Shown: positions 26,422 to 35,434 of the stretch, piece after piece
Layout: each line of letters starts with the position of its first letter
Position numbering within the stretch: position 1 is the stretch's first letter
From: Mastigocoleus testarum BC008
Lineage (GTDB): Bacteria; Cyanobacteriota; Cyanobacteriia; Cyanobacteriales; Nostocaceae
Assembly (NCBI RefSeq): GCF_001456025.1
Contig: NZ_LMTZ01000144.1
Span: forward strand, 1 to 64,000
Reading direction: 5' to 3'
Length of the DNA: 64,000 bases
Position numbers and translations under genes: made by a program
Notes under the pieces: model-generated
The model's input: only the letters and a program-made list of their open reading frames with translations
The model's database searches: none
What the model was told of the DNA's origin: nothing

Positions 26422-27876
26422 TCACATCATCCCATCATCATTTCTCGACAAAGCCGACATCAACTCAGCTTTTAACAAATTCCGCGTTTCACTTAACCCT
26501 GCCATCAATTCCTGGTAATCTGCTAACATTTCCCCTAAATCTCTGTGGTTTTCTTTTTCCTGATAGGGGTTTTTTATATCTAAGTTGTAGCCATTAGCTT
26601 TAATTTCTTCTACCGAAACCTTCCAAGCAAACTCATTTTCCTGGCGGTTATCCCACCAAGCTTTCTCTGGTGCAAATTCTTCAATACGTATCGGTTTGGT
26701 TTTGGAATATGATTTATAACCAGGTGGGTAAGGATGTTCGTAATACCAAATTTCTTTTGTCGGTTCACCTTTGGTAAAAAACAATAAATTAGTTTTGATA
26801 CTTGTATAAGGATTAAAAACACCGTTGGGTAAGCGGACAATTGTATGTAAATTGCACTCGTCTAACAACTTTTCTTTAATCCGCGTCTTTACACCTTCCC
26901 CGAACAGCGTCCCATCAGGTAAAACAATTCCCGCTCGTCCGCCATTAACCAACAGATGCATAATTAATACTAAGAATAAATCTGCTGTTTCTTTGGTACG
27001 GTAAGCGCTAGGAAAATTACTTTCAATCCCGTCTTCTTCTTTCCCACCAAAGGGCGGATTAGTGACAATTACATCTACTTTTTCATAGGGTTTGTAATCT
27101 CGCAGCGGACGCGCCAAAGTATTATCGTGACGAATTTCCGGTACTTCTACCTCATGCAATAACATATTGGTAATACACAGCAGATGGGGTAAAGGCTTTT
27201 TCTCCACCCCCATAATTAACCGTTGTATTTTCTCCTTATCTTCAACAGTTTTGATCTGCTTTTTCAAAAATTCCAAAGCACAAGTCACAAAACCACCAGT
27301 ACCGCAAGCAGGATCTAAAATTCTTTCACCCAAACGCGGTTTAAGCATATCCACCATAAACTGCGTTACAGCACGAGGCGTATAATATTCTCCTGCATTC
27401 CCCGCACTTTGCAAATCTTTGAGAATTTGTTCGTAAATATCCCCGAAAAGCTGCTTATCTTTAGAATTATTGAAATCAATTTCATTGAGTTTATTAATCA
27501 CCTGGCGCATTAAAGTGCCATTTTTCATAAAATTGAAAGCATCTTCAAAAGCATCTCGAATAATGCGCCTTTTGGGGTCAGATAACTCATCTAAATTAAG
27601 ATTTTTTAGTGTCTGGAATAGCTGGTTATTAACAAACTCTAGTAACTCATCTCCAGTTATTCCTTCCGCATTAGCAGCCCAATTTCGCCAGCGTAACTCC
27701 TCCGGTAAAGGCGAAACATAATCATCCTCAAAAGTCTCATATTCCGTTTCCCTGTCATCAAAAACCTTGAGAAAAATCATCCAAGTTAACTGACTAATGC
27801 GTTGCGCGTCACCGTCAACGCCTTCATCAATACGCATGATATCTTGGATGGTTTTTACGGTTGTGCTGATGGACAT
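26422..27876 (-). CDS. hsdM: Type I restriction-modification methyltransferase HsdM
   Basis: A 484-aa N6-adenine DNA methylase. It has the N-terminal HsdM helical domain, then motif I for S-adenosylmethionine (ILDPACGTGGFVTCALEF) and the catalytic NPPF motif in VIVTNPPFGGKEEDGIE. The length is normal. It works with HsdS to methylate the host recognition site. A 138-bp gap to hsdS contains a purine-rich run of gatgagga repeats. Confidence 0.92.
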   Translation of the reverse strand: MSISTTVKTIQDIMRIDEGVDGDAQRISQLTWMIFLKVFDDRETEYETFEDDYVSPLPEELRWRNWAANAEGITGDELLEFVNNQLFQTLKNLNLDELSDPKRRIIRDAFEDAFNFMKNGTLMRQVINKLNEIDFNNSKDKQLFGDIYEQILKDLQSAGNAGEYYTPRAVTQFMVDMLKPRLGERILDPACGTGGFVTCALEFLKKQIKTVEDKEKIQRLIMGVEKKPLPHLLCITNMLLHEVEVPEIRHDNTLARPLRDYKPYEKVDVIVTNPPFGGKEEDGIESNFPSAYRTKETADLFLVLIMHLLVNGGRAGIVLPDGTLFGEGVKTRIKEKLLDECNLHTIVRLPNGVFNPYTSIKTNLLFFTKGEPTKEIWYYEHPYPPGYKSYSKTKPIRIEEFAPEKAWWDNRQENEFAWKVSVEEIKANGYNLDIKNPYQEKENHRDLGEMLADYQELMAGLSETRNLLKAELMSALSRNDDGMM

Positions 27877-28036
27877 AGTTAAGAAGTTAGGAGTTAAAAG
27901 TTAAATTGTGGGGTGTGTTGGCGACAGCGTAACGCATCATTATTGCATTATTTACTAGCTTTTGATGCGCTACAGTGCATGAATCATAATACTAATCAAA
28001 AATATTAAGTCAATTATGCAACTAACGCACCCCAAA

Positions 28037-30385
28037 TCACGAAGCTTTATAAAGTTCGCTCTTCAACTCCCTCAATACTTCCAGATATTTCTGTTTTCCG
28101 CCAAATAGCTTAATAATTTCCATTGGTGTTGCTAACTCTGTGAATGGCGGAACTTTCAAAACCCCCATTCCTTCAATTTGTTCAATTCCTTCTGAAGCGT
28201 ATTTATCCAATAACGCATTTAAAACCGCTTTGGCTTTGTCTCCATACTTACTAAAATAATCCCGTTTACGGACATTTTGAGCGCGTTCTTTACGACTTAA
28301 TGGTGGTCGGTCGAAAGCCACATGACAAATTAAATCAAATGGATCGAAATCTTTACCGACTTCTGATTCCAAAGCTTCAAAAATTACCCCTTGTTCGTGA
28401 AGTTCATTAATAATTGCTTGCTTTTGTTCTGACTCGCTCCAACGCCGCAAAAAGTCATCTAAAGACCTATATTCTTTGGTAACTGTCTTGCGAGTATAAT
28501 CTTTTAAGGACTCCGTAATTAACTTACCATCCTTACCGTAATATTGAACTCGCTCGGCAATCACCGAAACTTCTACATCATCAACTACGTACTTAATACG
28601 CTTTCCATCAGGTACAATTGGCGGGTCGATAATTACATCATCTGGTGAAATATTGTCTTCTTCCTCATCTGGTGGAACTATGGAGTCATGATCTGTTTTG
28701 GGTTCGTAAATCTGTACGGGTTCACCATCAAAATCGGGATCGGCAAATAATTCTGTCGCCTTTTTAAAGTCCATAATTGTAAAGTAGGACTTACCATACT
28801 CCTCATTAATGCGAGTTCCCCGTCCAATAATCTGCTTAAACTCAGTCATCGACTGAATGCGTCTATCCAAAACAATCAACTTACAAGTTTGAGCATCTAC
28901 ACCAGTAGTCATCAATTTGGAAGTGGTTGCAATTACCGGATAAGTACTGTCTGGAAAAATAAAATTATCTAATTCTTCCTTTCCTTCTTTATCATCGCCA
29001 GTAATTCGCATCACGTACTTACGATTTTCTAATACCAAGTCTGAATTTTCATTTACCAAAGCTTGGCGCATTCGTTCTGCGTGGTCAATATCTTCGCAAA
29101 ATACAATGGTTTTCGCAAAGCGGTCATTGGTTGTTTTGAGAAATTCACTTACCTTTTTAGCTACCAATTCCGTTCGTCTTTCCAAAACCAAAGTTCTATC
29201 AATATCCTTTTGGTTATAAACCCGGTCTTCTATCTCCTTACCATACTTATCACGCTGTCCCGCAGTTGGTCGCCATCCTGATAAATCTTTATCAATATCG
29301 ATGCGAATCACCTTATATGGTGCTAAAAATCCATCTTCAATACCTTCTTTGAGCGAGTAAGTATAAATCGGTTCGCCAAAATAATCTATGTTAGAAACTT
29401 CCTCTGTTTCTTTTGGCGTAGCTGTTAAACCTATTTGTGTAGCTTTGCTAAAATATTCTAAAATTTCTCGCCAAGCCGAATCTTCTGCTGCACTTCCCCG
29501 GTGACATTCGTCGATAATTACTAAATCAAAAAATTCAGGGGAAAACTGCTTGTAAATATTCTTAGTTTCCTCATTACCTGATACCCCCTGGTAAAGCGCC
29601 AAATAAATCTCATAAGACTTATCCACCTGACGCTTGGTAATTTTGGTCATCTTCTTACCAAACGGTTTAAAATCATTAGTCTTAGTTTGGTCAATGAGAA
29701 TATTGCGATCGGCTAAAAACAAAATCCGCTTTTTAGTACGAGACTTCCATAACCGCCAAATAATTTGAAACGCTGTAAATGTCTTACCCGTACCAGTAGC
29801 CATTACCAATAATATTCGGTTTTCACCTTTCGCGATCGCTTCAATAGTACGATTAATAGCAACCAACTGATAATAGCGGGGTTTCTTACCGCTACCATCG
29901 GAATAATAATCCTGAGTAACAACCCGATTCTCAGCTTCCCCAATCCCCTTCCAAACACAATAACGTCGCCATAATTCCTGGGGTGAAGGAAAACTATCAA
30001 GTCTTAATTCTTGTTCAACCTTACCCGTTAATCCAGTAAAATCATGTTCTAAAAAAGCATCACCATTAGAACTATAAGCAAACGGAACATCTAACATCTC
30101 AGCATACCCAAGTGCTTGCTGCATTCCACTCCCAACACTGTGTTTATTATTCTTTGCTTCAATCACAGCAATAGGAATATTTGGTTTGTAGTAAAGAATG
30201 TAATCAGCACGTTTACTTTTCCCTCTACTAGTCAATCGACCGCGAACTAAAACTTTACCCTTTGTTAAAGGTACTTCTTGACGGAGTTGAGTCATTTTAT
30301 CCCAACCAACTTCTTCCAAAGCAGGTGTAATATATTTAGTACATATATCCGGTTCGCTTAAAGATTTCTTGTCGATTGCAGCCAT
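28037..30385 (-). CDS. hsdR: Type I restriction endonuclease/translocase HsdR (EcoEI-type)
   Basis: A 782-aa motor subunit. The N-terminal nuclease domain has the PD-(D/E)xK remnant IAVIEAKNNKHSVG. The SF2 helicase core has Walker A ATGTGKTFTA, DECH box IIDECHRGS and motif VI QIIGRGTRINE. The C-terminal domain is of the EcoEI_R_C type (FDLICHVAFDRPPLSRKERA). It cleaves unmethylated DNA after translocation. Its start lies only 52 bp downstream of the cvkR-like stop on the same strand, suggesting cotranscription. Confidence 0.92.
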   Translation of the reverse strand: MAAIDKKSLSEPDICTKYITPALEEVGWDKMTQLRQEVPLTKGKVLVRGRLTSRGKSKRADYILYYKPNIPIAVIEAKNNKHSVGSGMQQALGYAEMLDVPFAYSSNGDAFLEHDFTGLTGKVEQELRLDSFPSPQELWRRYCVWKGIGEAENRVVTQDYYSDGSGKKPRYYQLVAINRTIEAIAKGENRILLVMATGTGKTFTAFQIIWRLWKSRTKKRILFLADRNILIDQTKTNDFKPFGKKMTKITKRQVDKSYEIYLALYQGVSGNEETKNIYKQFSPEFFDLVIIDECHRGSAAEDSAWREILEYFSKATQIGLTATPKETEEVSNIDYFGEPIYTYSLKEGIEDGFLAPYKVIRIDIDKDLSGWRPTAGQRDKYGKEIEDRVYNQKDIDRTLVLERRTELVAKKVSEFLKTTNDRFAKTIVFCEDIDHAERMRQALVNENSDLVLENRKYVMRITGDDKEGKEELDNFIFPDSTYPVIATTSKLMTTGVDAQTCKLIVLDRRIQSMTEFKQIIGRGTRINEEYGKSYFTIMDFKKATELFADPDFDGEPVQIYEPKTDHDSIVPPDEEEDNISPDDVIIDPPIVPDGKRIKYVVDDVEVSVIAERVQYYGKDGKLITESLKDYTRKTVTKEYRSLDDFLRRWSESEQKQAIINELHEQGVIFEALESEVGKDFDPFDLICHVAFDRPPLSRKERAQNVRKRDYFSKYGDKAKAVLNALLDKYASEGIEQIEGMGVLKVPPFTELATPMEIIKLFGGKQKYLEVLRELKSELYKAS

Positions 30386-30437
30386 ATTAGATTTATATAT
30401 TTACGCAGAAATTTACGATTTACGCAGAAATTTAATT

Positions 30438-30866
30438 TTAATTCCCTAGTTTCTGTTTTAACCCCTGATAAACCAAATCCAACCACACGGGAATCACAAT
30501 TTGACCTTTATCCAAAGATGCGATCGCTTTTTCTCGGTCAAACTTTTCAAAACATAGTTTCTCCTTTTGGACATTCCAGTGCAACATCCACCTGCTACCT
30601 TTTCCAGATTTAAATAATTCTGGCTCCTTTTCCTTCAAAGCTCTTAAAGTATCGCTAGCAATATCAAAATTTAATCCTGCTCCCAGCCAATATGACATTG
30701 CAGACAATTCCACTAAATTAGAAATAGAGTAATAAATGCTACGACCAGTTCCAGTTTCACTGATAACAGGAACAACAACATTTTTCTCACGCCAGTACTG
30801 AAGCTGGCGCAGAGTGCATCCGGTGATTTGCGCTGCTTGTTTACTAGTAAAAAATGTGTCTTCCAT
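30438..30866 (-). CDS. cvkR: MerR-type regulator of the V-K locus (CvkR-like)
   Basis: A 142-aa protein with an N-terminal MerR winged helix (TSKQAAQITGCTLRQLQYWR, residues 7-26, then GRSIYYSISNLVEL) and a short C-terminal part without metal-binding cysteines. It is divergent from cas12k. Known V-K loci in cyanobacteria encode such a regulator, CvkR, which represses cas12k and the crRNA genes; the assignment rests on this position and fold. A 12-bp palindrome in the cas12k promoter is a candidate operator. It is the first gene of a likely cvkR-hsdR-hsdM-hsdS transcription unit. Confidence 0.82.
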   Translation of the reverse strand: MEDTFFTSKQAAQITGCTLRQLQYWREKNVVVPVISETGTGRSIYYSISNLVELSAMSYWLGAGLNFDIASDTLRALKEKEPELFKSGKGSRWMLHWNVQKEKLCFEKFDREKAIASLDKGQIVIPVWLDLVYQGLKQKLGN

Positions 30867-31382
30867 ATTCTAATTTTACAATAGTACCCAACGTAATTAA
30901 TCTCCCTAACTTTTGAAAAAATTGGGGATACTTTGTGTCTTTTATTCCGACAAAATCTACTTAATTCAGTGGGTAGAATCAACACCTTACGGTATCAGAG
31001 GAATAGAGGATTTATTCTAATTAATCCAGTGGATAGAATTGACGTCTTACGACATCTGAAACATAGAAGATTTTATTCTAACTATCCGATTAATTCAGTC
31101 AGCGGAAGTCCACCCTGTGAAACTCCCACAGAACAATTATTCTACAAGGGGTTTTGGCGAACCTCAAAAATATGCCCATTTCAGCTTCTTTTGCTGACGT
31201 AAATTGTTATTGAATATAATAACTCAAACCTTGTAATCGTCTTTCTATCAAGCTTATAGCGATTCTGGCAGACCCCTACACTTTAGTCCTCCACCTCACC
31301 TTGCCAAATATCAAGCTGTTACAAAAGTCAAGAGAATAAGGCAAGCACTTAACCACCTAATTATTAAACATTTGCCATATAA
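30867..31382. other. Divergent cvkR-cas12k intergenic region
   Basis: About 515 bp without a supported gene, holding the divergent promoters. It includes two imperfect 60-bp repeats (30961-31081) plus a third partial start (ttaattcagtcagcgg, 31090-31105). The rest is unique AT-rich sequence. Confidence 0.6.
30961..31105. repeat. Imperfect 60-bp tandem repeats upstream of cas12k
   Basis: Unit 1 (30961-31020) and unit 2 (31021-31081) share ttaat-cagtgg-tagaat, then cttacg, then atagaRgat-ttattctaa, with about 25% differences. A third start (ttaattcagt) follows at 31090. Confidence 0.75.
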
Positions 31383-31394
31383 AACATTAATGTT
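31383..31394. promoter_or_regulatory. Candidate CvkR operator in the cas12k promoter
   Basis: A perfect 12-bp palindrome (aacattaatgtt) 31 bp before the cas12k ATG. I recall CvkR sites as ACAT/ATGT dyads, which this fits. A second ACATGT lies at 31404-31409. Confidence 0.5.
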
Positions 31395-31424
31395 ATTATT
31401 GAACACATGTTAAGGAGTAGGCAT

Positions 31425-33341
31425 ATGACTCAAATTACAGTTCAATGCCGTCTTGTAGCTACAGAAACCACTCGTCAAGAGCTATGGGATCTGATGGCTG
31501 ATAAAAATACGCCACTAATAAACGAATTATTGAAGCAGGTTGCAGAGCATTCAGACTTTGAAGCTTGGCGACAAAAAGGCAAAATACCTACAGGAACTAT
31601 TAAGCAACTATGCGAACCGTTAAAAACTGACTCCCGCTTCATTGGTCAACCAGGGAGGTTTTATACGAGTGCGATCGCACTTGTCAGTTACATATATAAG
31701 TCATGGCTAGCTTTGATGAAACGCTTACAATACAAGCTCGAAGGTAAAATTCATTGGCTAGAAATGCTCAAAAGTGATGAGGAGTTAGTAGAAATTAGCG
31801 GAGTTAATTTAGAAGCTCTACGTAGCAAAGCGGCTGAAATACTAGCTCAATTCAGTCCCCAAATAGATACAAACAATTCCCAGAACAAAAGGAAAACGAA
31901 ATCTAAAAATAGTAAAAAATCAAAAAGCTCAGATATCAGTAAAAATTTATCCCAACAGCTATTTGACACATACAGGGATACAGAAGATATAGTAACTCAT
32001 TGTGCTATCAGTTATTTACTAAAGAACGGTTCTAAACTCCCAAATAAAGAAGAAAGTCCCGAAAAATTTACTCAACGTCGGCGCAAAATTGAAATCCAGA
32101 TTCAGAGACTTAGAGAACAACTTGAAGCTCGGATTCCTCACGGTAGAGATTTAACTGACTTAAATTGGTTAAATACTTTAGATATAGCTACAAATCAAGT
32201 TCCCCAAAGCGAGACTGAAGCAAAGTCTTGGCAAAATAATCTATTAAGAAAATCTCATGCTGTACCTTTTCCAGTTTCTTATGAAACCAATGAAGACATG
32301 ACTTGGTTCAAAAATCGTAAAGGGCGCATTTGTGTAAAATTTAATGGCTTGAGCGAACATACTTTTGAAATCTACTGCGACAATCGTCAATTACATTGGT
32401 TTAAGCGTTTTTTATCAGACCAGCAAATTAAGAAAAATAGTAAAAATCAACACTCTAGCAGCCTCTTTACCCTACGTAGTGGAAGAATTAGTTGGCAAGA
32501 AGAAGTTGGTAAAGATAGACCTTGGAATGTTAATCATCTAAAACTTGATTGCACAGTTGATACTCGCTTATGGACTGCTGAAGGAACAAATCAGGTAAGA
32601 GAAGAAAAAGCAGAAGAAATAGCTAAAACCATTACCAAAAGTAAAGAAAAAGGCGAGCTTAATGACAGACAACTAGCTCATATAAAACGCAAGCAGTCTA
32701 CCCTCGATAGAATCAACAATCCTTACCCACGTCCAAATAAACCCTTATACAAAGGACTATCTAATATTCTTGTAGGCGTCAGTCTCGGCTTAGAAAAAAC
32801 TGCAACGGTAGCCATTTTAGATGCAAGCACAGACAAAGTTGTGACTTATAGAAGTATCAAGCAACTTCTTGGTGAAAATTACAAGCTACTAAACAGACAA
32901 CGACAACAAAAAGGAGAACTTTCTCATCAACGTAAAATAGCTCAAACCCAAGCAGCATCAAATCAATATGGAGAATCAGAACTAGGGCAATATATTGATA
33001 GATTACTGGCAAAGGAGATAGTTGCGATCGCACAAAAATATTCCGCTGGTAGCATCGTACTTCCCAAACTTAGCGATATGCGTGAGCAGATAAATAGCGA
33101 AATTCAAGCAAAAGCCTTAGAAAAATGCCCAGATTGTATAGAAGCTCAGAAAAAGTACGCCAAACAGTATCGCCGTAGCGTGAATCAATGGAGCTATGGC
33201 AGATTAATTGAGAACATCAAAAGTCAAGCGATAAAAACTGGAATTGTTATAGAGGAAAGTAAACAGCCCATCAGAGGAAGTTCTCAGGATAAAGCCAAAG
33301 AACTAGCAACTACTGCTTACAAATCTCGTAAAAAATCTTAA
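31425..33341 (+). CDS. cas12k: Cas12k, RNA-guided effector without nuclease activity
   Basis: A 638-aa type V-K effector. I start at the ATG at 31425 because aaggag at 31412-31417 is an ideal ribosome site for it and MTQITVQCRL matches the family N-terminus; the frame also opens at 31407. Recognisable family blocks are TPLINELLKQV, GKIHWLEMLKSDEELVE, SKNQHSSSLFTLR and VGVSLGLEKTATVAILDA. The RuvC-like core has the degenerate GVSLGLEK in place of the catalytic Asp motif, so it binds but does not cut DNA. KQPIRGSSQDKAKELA closes the protein. With tracrRNA and crRNA it finds a target next to a GTN PAM and recruits TnsC/TniQ. Confidence 0.96.
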   Translation: MTQITVQCRLVATETTRQELWDLMADKNTPLINELLKQVAEHSDFEAWRQKGKIPTGTIKQLCEPLKTDSRFIGQPGRFYTSAIALVSYIYKSWLALMKRLQYKLEGKIHWLEMLKSDEELVEISGVNLEALRSKAAEILAQFSPQIDTNNSQNKRKTKSKNSKKSKSSDISKNLSQQLFDTYRDTEDIVTHCAISYLLKNGSKLPNKEESPEKFTQRRRKIEIQIQRLREQLEARIPHGRDLTDLNWLNTLDIATNQVPQSETEAKSWQNNLLRKSHAVPFPVSYETNEDMTWFKNRKGRICVKFNGLSEHTFEIYCDNRQLHWFKRFLSDQQIKKNSKNQHSSSLFTLRSGRISWQEEVGKDRPWNVNHLKLDCTVDTRLWTAEGTNQVREEKAEEIAKTITKSKEKGELNDRQLAHIKRKQSTLDRINNPYPRPNKPLYKGLSNILVGVSLGLEKTATVAILDASTDKVVTYRSIKQLLGENYKLLNRQRQQKGELSHQRKIAQTQAASNQYGESELGQYIDRLLAKEIVAIAQKYSAGSIVLPKLSDMREQINSEIQAKALEKCPDCIEAQKKYAKQYRRSVNQWSYGRLIENIKSQAIKTGIVIEESKQPIRGSSQDKAKELATTAYKSRKKS

Positions 33342-33382
33342 TCAAAAACATTCATCCGAACCTTGAAAATATAATAAATCAT

Positions 33383-33605
33383 CAACAGCGCCGTTGTTCA
33401 TGTGTTTAAAGCACCTCTGAGCAATGATAAATGTGGGTTAGTTTGACTGTGGGAACACAGTCTTGCTTTCTGACCCTGGTAGCTGCCCACCTTGAAGCTG
33501 CTATTCTTTACGGATAGGAATTAGGTGCGCCCCCAGTAATAGAGGTGTGGGTTTACTACAGTGGTGGCTACTGAATCACCTCCGAGCAAGGAGGAACCCA
33601 CCTTA
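33383..33605 (+). ncRNA. V-K tracrRNA
   Basis: Directly downstream of cas12k, starting about aacagcgccgttgttcatg. It contains blocks I recognise from V-K tracrRNAs: ggttagtttgactgt, cttgctttctgaccctgg, tagctgcccacc, ctactgaatcacc and the final gaggaaccca hairpin. The ccaacc/aaccc-type anti-repeat can pair with the gggttgaaag half of the CRISPR repeats. Ends are approximate. Confidence 0.9.
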
Positions 33606-33805
33606 ATTTTTATTTTTGGCAGATCGAAGCGAGAGCGATTTTCCTGGGGGTTCTGCCAAAATGCTGAATCCCTTCTCTATCAGTTGTTTTGGCTTTTGTG
33701 GTGTCAATTTATTTGCTTTTTGAGATGTCTGTTGACGAGTGATTTTGGTAGACCTGCCAAAAACGCTTCCAGAAGTACTGATAAATAAGGGATTGGAGGC
33801 GCGGG
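33606..33805 (+). promoter_or_regulatory. CRISPR leader with inverted repeats
   Basis: Sequence between tracrRNA and the first repeat. A 10-bp inverted repeat (ttttggcaga at 33614 with tctgccaaaa at 33652) and a second hairpin (ttttgg...ccaaaa, 33743-33762) flank a T/A-rich stretch. No reliable gene. It probably holds the tracrRNA 3' end and the crRNA promoter. Confidence 0.55.
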
Positions 33806-34058
33806 GTTTCAACGCCGCTTCCAGGTTTGGGCGGGTTGAAAGTTAAAATCCGCACTATCGCGTCTCGACGCGAAGGAGTTTCAACGCCGCTTCCAGGTTT
33901 GGGCGGGTTGAAAGTAACTTGCCAGTACCATTACGCTTAATTGCTTAAGTTTCAACGCCGCTTCCAGGTTTGGGCGGGTTGAAAGTTTTTTAGCGTATTT
34001 TCCCGAACGTTCGGCACGGTCGTTTCAACGCCGCTTCCAGGTTGGGGCGCATTGAAAA
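33806..34058 (+). CRISPR. Type V-K CRISPR array, 3 perfect repeats + degenerate fourth
   Basis: The 37-bp repeat begins gtttcaacgccgcttcc and ends gggttgaaag. Copies are at 33806-33842, 33878-33914 and 33949-33985, with a diverged fourth at 34022-34058 (gttggggcgcattgaaa). Spacers are 35, 34 and 36 nt (33843-33877, 33915-33948, 33986-34021). None of the three matches elsewhere in this window by eye. Confidence 0.96.
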
Positions 34059-34068
34059 AGACAAATAA

Positions 34069-34098
34069 GGTGGGTTGAAAGGCGCACTTCGTTCGGGA
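34069..34098 (+). CRISPR. Atypical homing crRNA unit (short repeat + 17-nt guide)
   Basis: After the degenerate fourth repeat comes a shortened repeat half, ggtgggttgaaag (34069-34081). Next is a guide whose first 17 nt (34082-34098, gcgcacttcgttcggga) are identical to the minus strand of the tRNA-Pro gene at 34300-34316. The following bases differ. This is the self-targeting, delocalised type of guide known from V-K CASTs. Confidence 0.93.
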
Positions 34099-34181
34099 TT
34101 TCCCCTAACTACAGCACCAAGAATAAATAAGAGCTATGATTTTAATAGCTTATAATACCAATACATTCTGCTGGTTAACTA

Positions 34182-34257
34182 ATTTGTCAACACGGACATT
34201 AATGTGTCAGCACGGACATTAATTTGTCAACGCGGTCAAATAGTTTGGCAAATGACA
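34182..34257 (-). other. CAST end, array side, with TnsB-binding repeats
   Basis: Three 20-bp-spaced repeats (atttgtcaacacggacatt, atgtgtcagcacggacatt, atttgtcaacgcggtcaaa) at 34182, 34202 and 34222. They are followed by the terminal tttggcaaatgaca, whose complement TGTCATTTGCCAAA mirrors the other end. The boundary at 34257 lies 59 bp from the GTA PAM in tRNA-Pro. Confidence 0.88.
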
Positions 34258-34264
34258 GACAAAA

Positions 34265-34338
<74 letters not shown>

Positions 34339-34465
34339 ATACAATTATTCCAAATTAAGTGAATAGTATCACAAATATTTGCAAATAACCAAAAATTTTT
34401 TAGAGCCTAATACATAGAACATGATATGAGAGTTGCTTCAAAAAAATTGGTTATGAGCTTAGCCA

Positions 34466-35212
34466 TTAACTCTCAGGTACGACTGTTTTATGTGCTACAA
34501 AAGCTGCATGACCTTTGGACAGATTGTACCGACCAAAACTATCTGAGATTTGAACCTGAAAACCAACTTTTTTCAGTTTTTCGGCAATATCTGAAGCTTT
34601 ATATAACTGGGCTCGATGTATCTCATCATCACGCCTGTAGTATTCTCCCACTTGACGAAAGGTAGTAATTCGCCGAGTTAATATCTTATGTTTCAAATCT
34701 TCTTCTTTCTCAACCAGTACAATCCAATCTCCCCCCTCAGTAAAATTTCTGCTTGGATTTCCCTGAGATAGTTGTCCCGGCTCTAAAATATCAAAGATTA
34801 AGATGCCGCCGGGAAGCAATGCATTGTATATACAACTGAAGAACTCAGCTAATTTTTGATGATTATTATTTGGATCGAACAGATAATTAAGACATTCACC
34901 AATAGATGTAACGGCATTACAGGGTGGAATTTCCACATCAAATAGCGAAGCTACCACAAAATTGGCATCGGGAACTCTTTGACGTGCAATATTAATCATT
35001 GACTCGGAAATATCTATTCCCAGAACCTGATAATCAGCTTGAATAAGTTCTTTTGCCAAAAGTCCACTTCCGCAACCTAAATCGACAACTAAACTTTTGC
35101 ATACCTTATTTTGATTCAGTATATCTAATATTCCGGGAGCACAATTAAGAGCATAATCCCTGAAACCAACATCATGAATGTAAGCTAGGTCTTCCCTATA
35201 AAAGTTTGTCAT
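34466..35212 (-). CDS. Class I SAM-dependent methyltransferase
   Basis: A 248-aa methyltransferase. Motif I is VVDLGCGSGLLAKEL near residue 43, the acidic post-I loop is VLGIDISESMI, and motif IV/V follows in LPGGILIFDILEPG. The C-terminal beta region (RRITTFRQVGEYYRRDDEIH) is typical of small-molecule methyltransferases. No substrate can be deduced. It is the first protein gene beyond the tRNA-Pro target site, transcribed toward it. Start ATG at 35212. Confidence 0.82.
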   Translation of the reverse strand: MTNFYREDLAYIHDVGFRDYALNCAPGILDILNQNKVCKSLVVDLGCGSGLLAKELIQADYQVLGIDISESMINIARQRVPDANFVVASLFDVEIPPCNAVTSIGECLNYLFDPNNNHQKLAEFFSCIYNALLPGGILIFDILEPGQLSQGNPSRNFTEGGDWIVLVEKEEDLKHKILTRRITTFRQVGEYYRRDDEIHRAQLYKASDIAEKLKKVGFQVQISDSFGRYNLSKGHAAFVAHKTVVPES

Positions 35213-35434
35213 TTACTGTTAATTAGCCTTCAAGAGTTGGGAAAATTTCTCTACTTAACCTTCACCAATTGCAGTTAAAAGAAAAATTGCAATATGCAAT
35301 ACATTTAGAATACCAGCAGAGTAACTGACTGATATTTCACGCATGATGCAATCTAAAATACATTTACATTGCTCCTGAGTCCTTATTACTTGCTAGTATT
35401 AACTCTGTATAGCTATAAGTGATAAAGGCAAATT

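Larger units (their letters stand above)
15984..34257 (+). mobile_element. Type V-K CRISPR-associated transposon (CAST), degenerate
   Basis: An 18.3-kb element bounded by matching termini. The left end reads TGTCGTTTGACAAA (15984), and the right end, read inward on the other strand, reads TGTCATTTGCCAAA (from 34257). Both ends carry arrays of TnsB-site-like repeats (ttgacaaattaagtgtcct type). Contents: tnsB (interrupted), tnsC (chimeric), no tniQ, hsdS/M/R, a cvkR-like regulator, cas12k, tracrRNA, CRISPR array and a tRNA-directed homing guide. No 5-bp target duplication is visible (ctatt at left, gacaa at right). Gene order and sequences match what I recall of the Scytonema ShCAST family. Confidence 0.9.

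Noticed and set aside
30438..30866. Controller protein of the restriction system
   Set aside because: The fold is MerR-type, not the Xre-type of R-M controllers, and the divergent position to cas12k fits CvkR. A dual role is kept only as a finding.
31407..31424. Upstream ATG for cas12k (MLRSRH extension)
   Set aside because: The aaggag site would then be inside the coding region, and Cas12k homologues start at MxQIT. ATG 31425 is better.
33561..33812. Short frames on both strands across the CRISPR leader
   Set aside because: They overlap the tracrRNA end and leader hairpins and encode low-complexity sequence. No support as genes.
33986..34021. Spacer 3 as a second tRNA-targeting guide (contains cccgaacg)
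   Set aside because: The shared word is only 8 nt, in the opposite sense to the homing guide, without a PAM in register.
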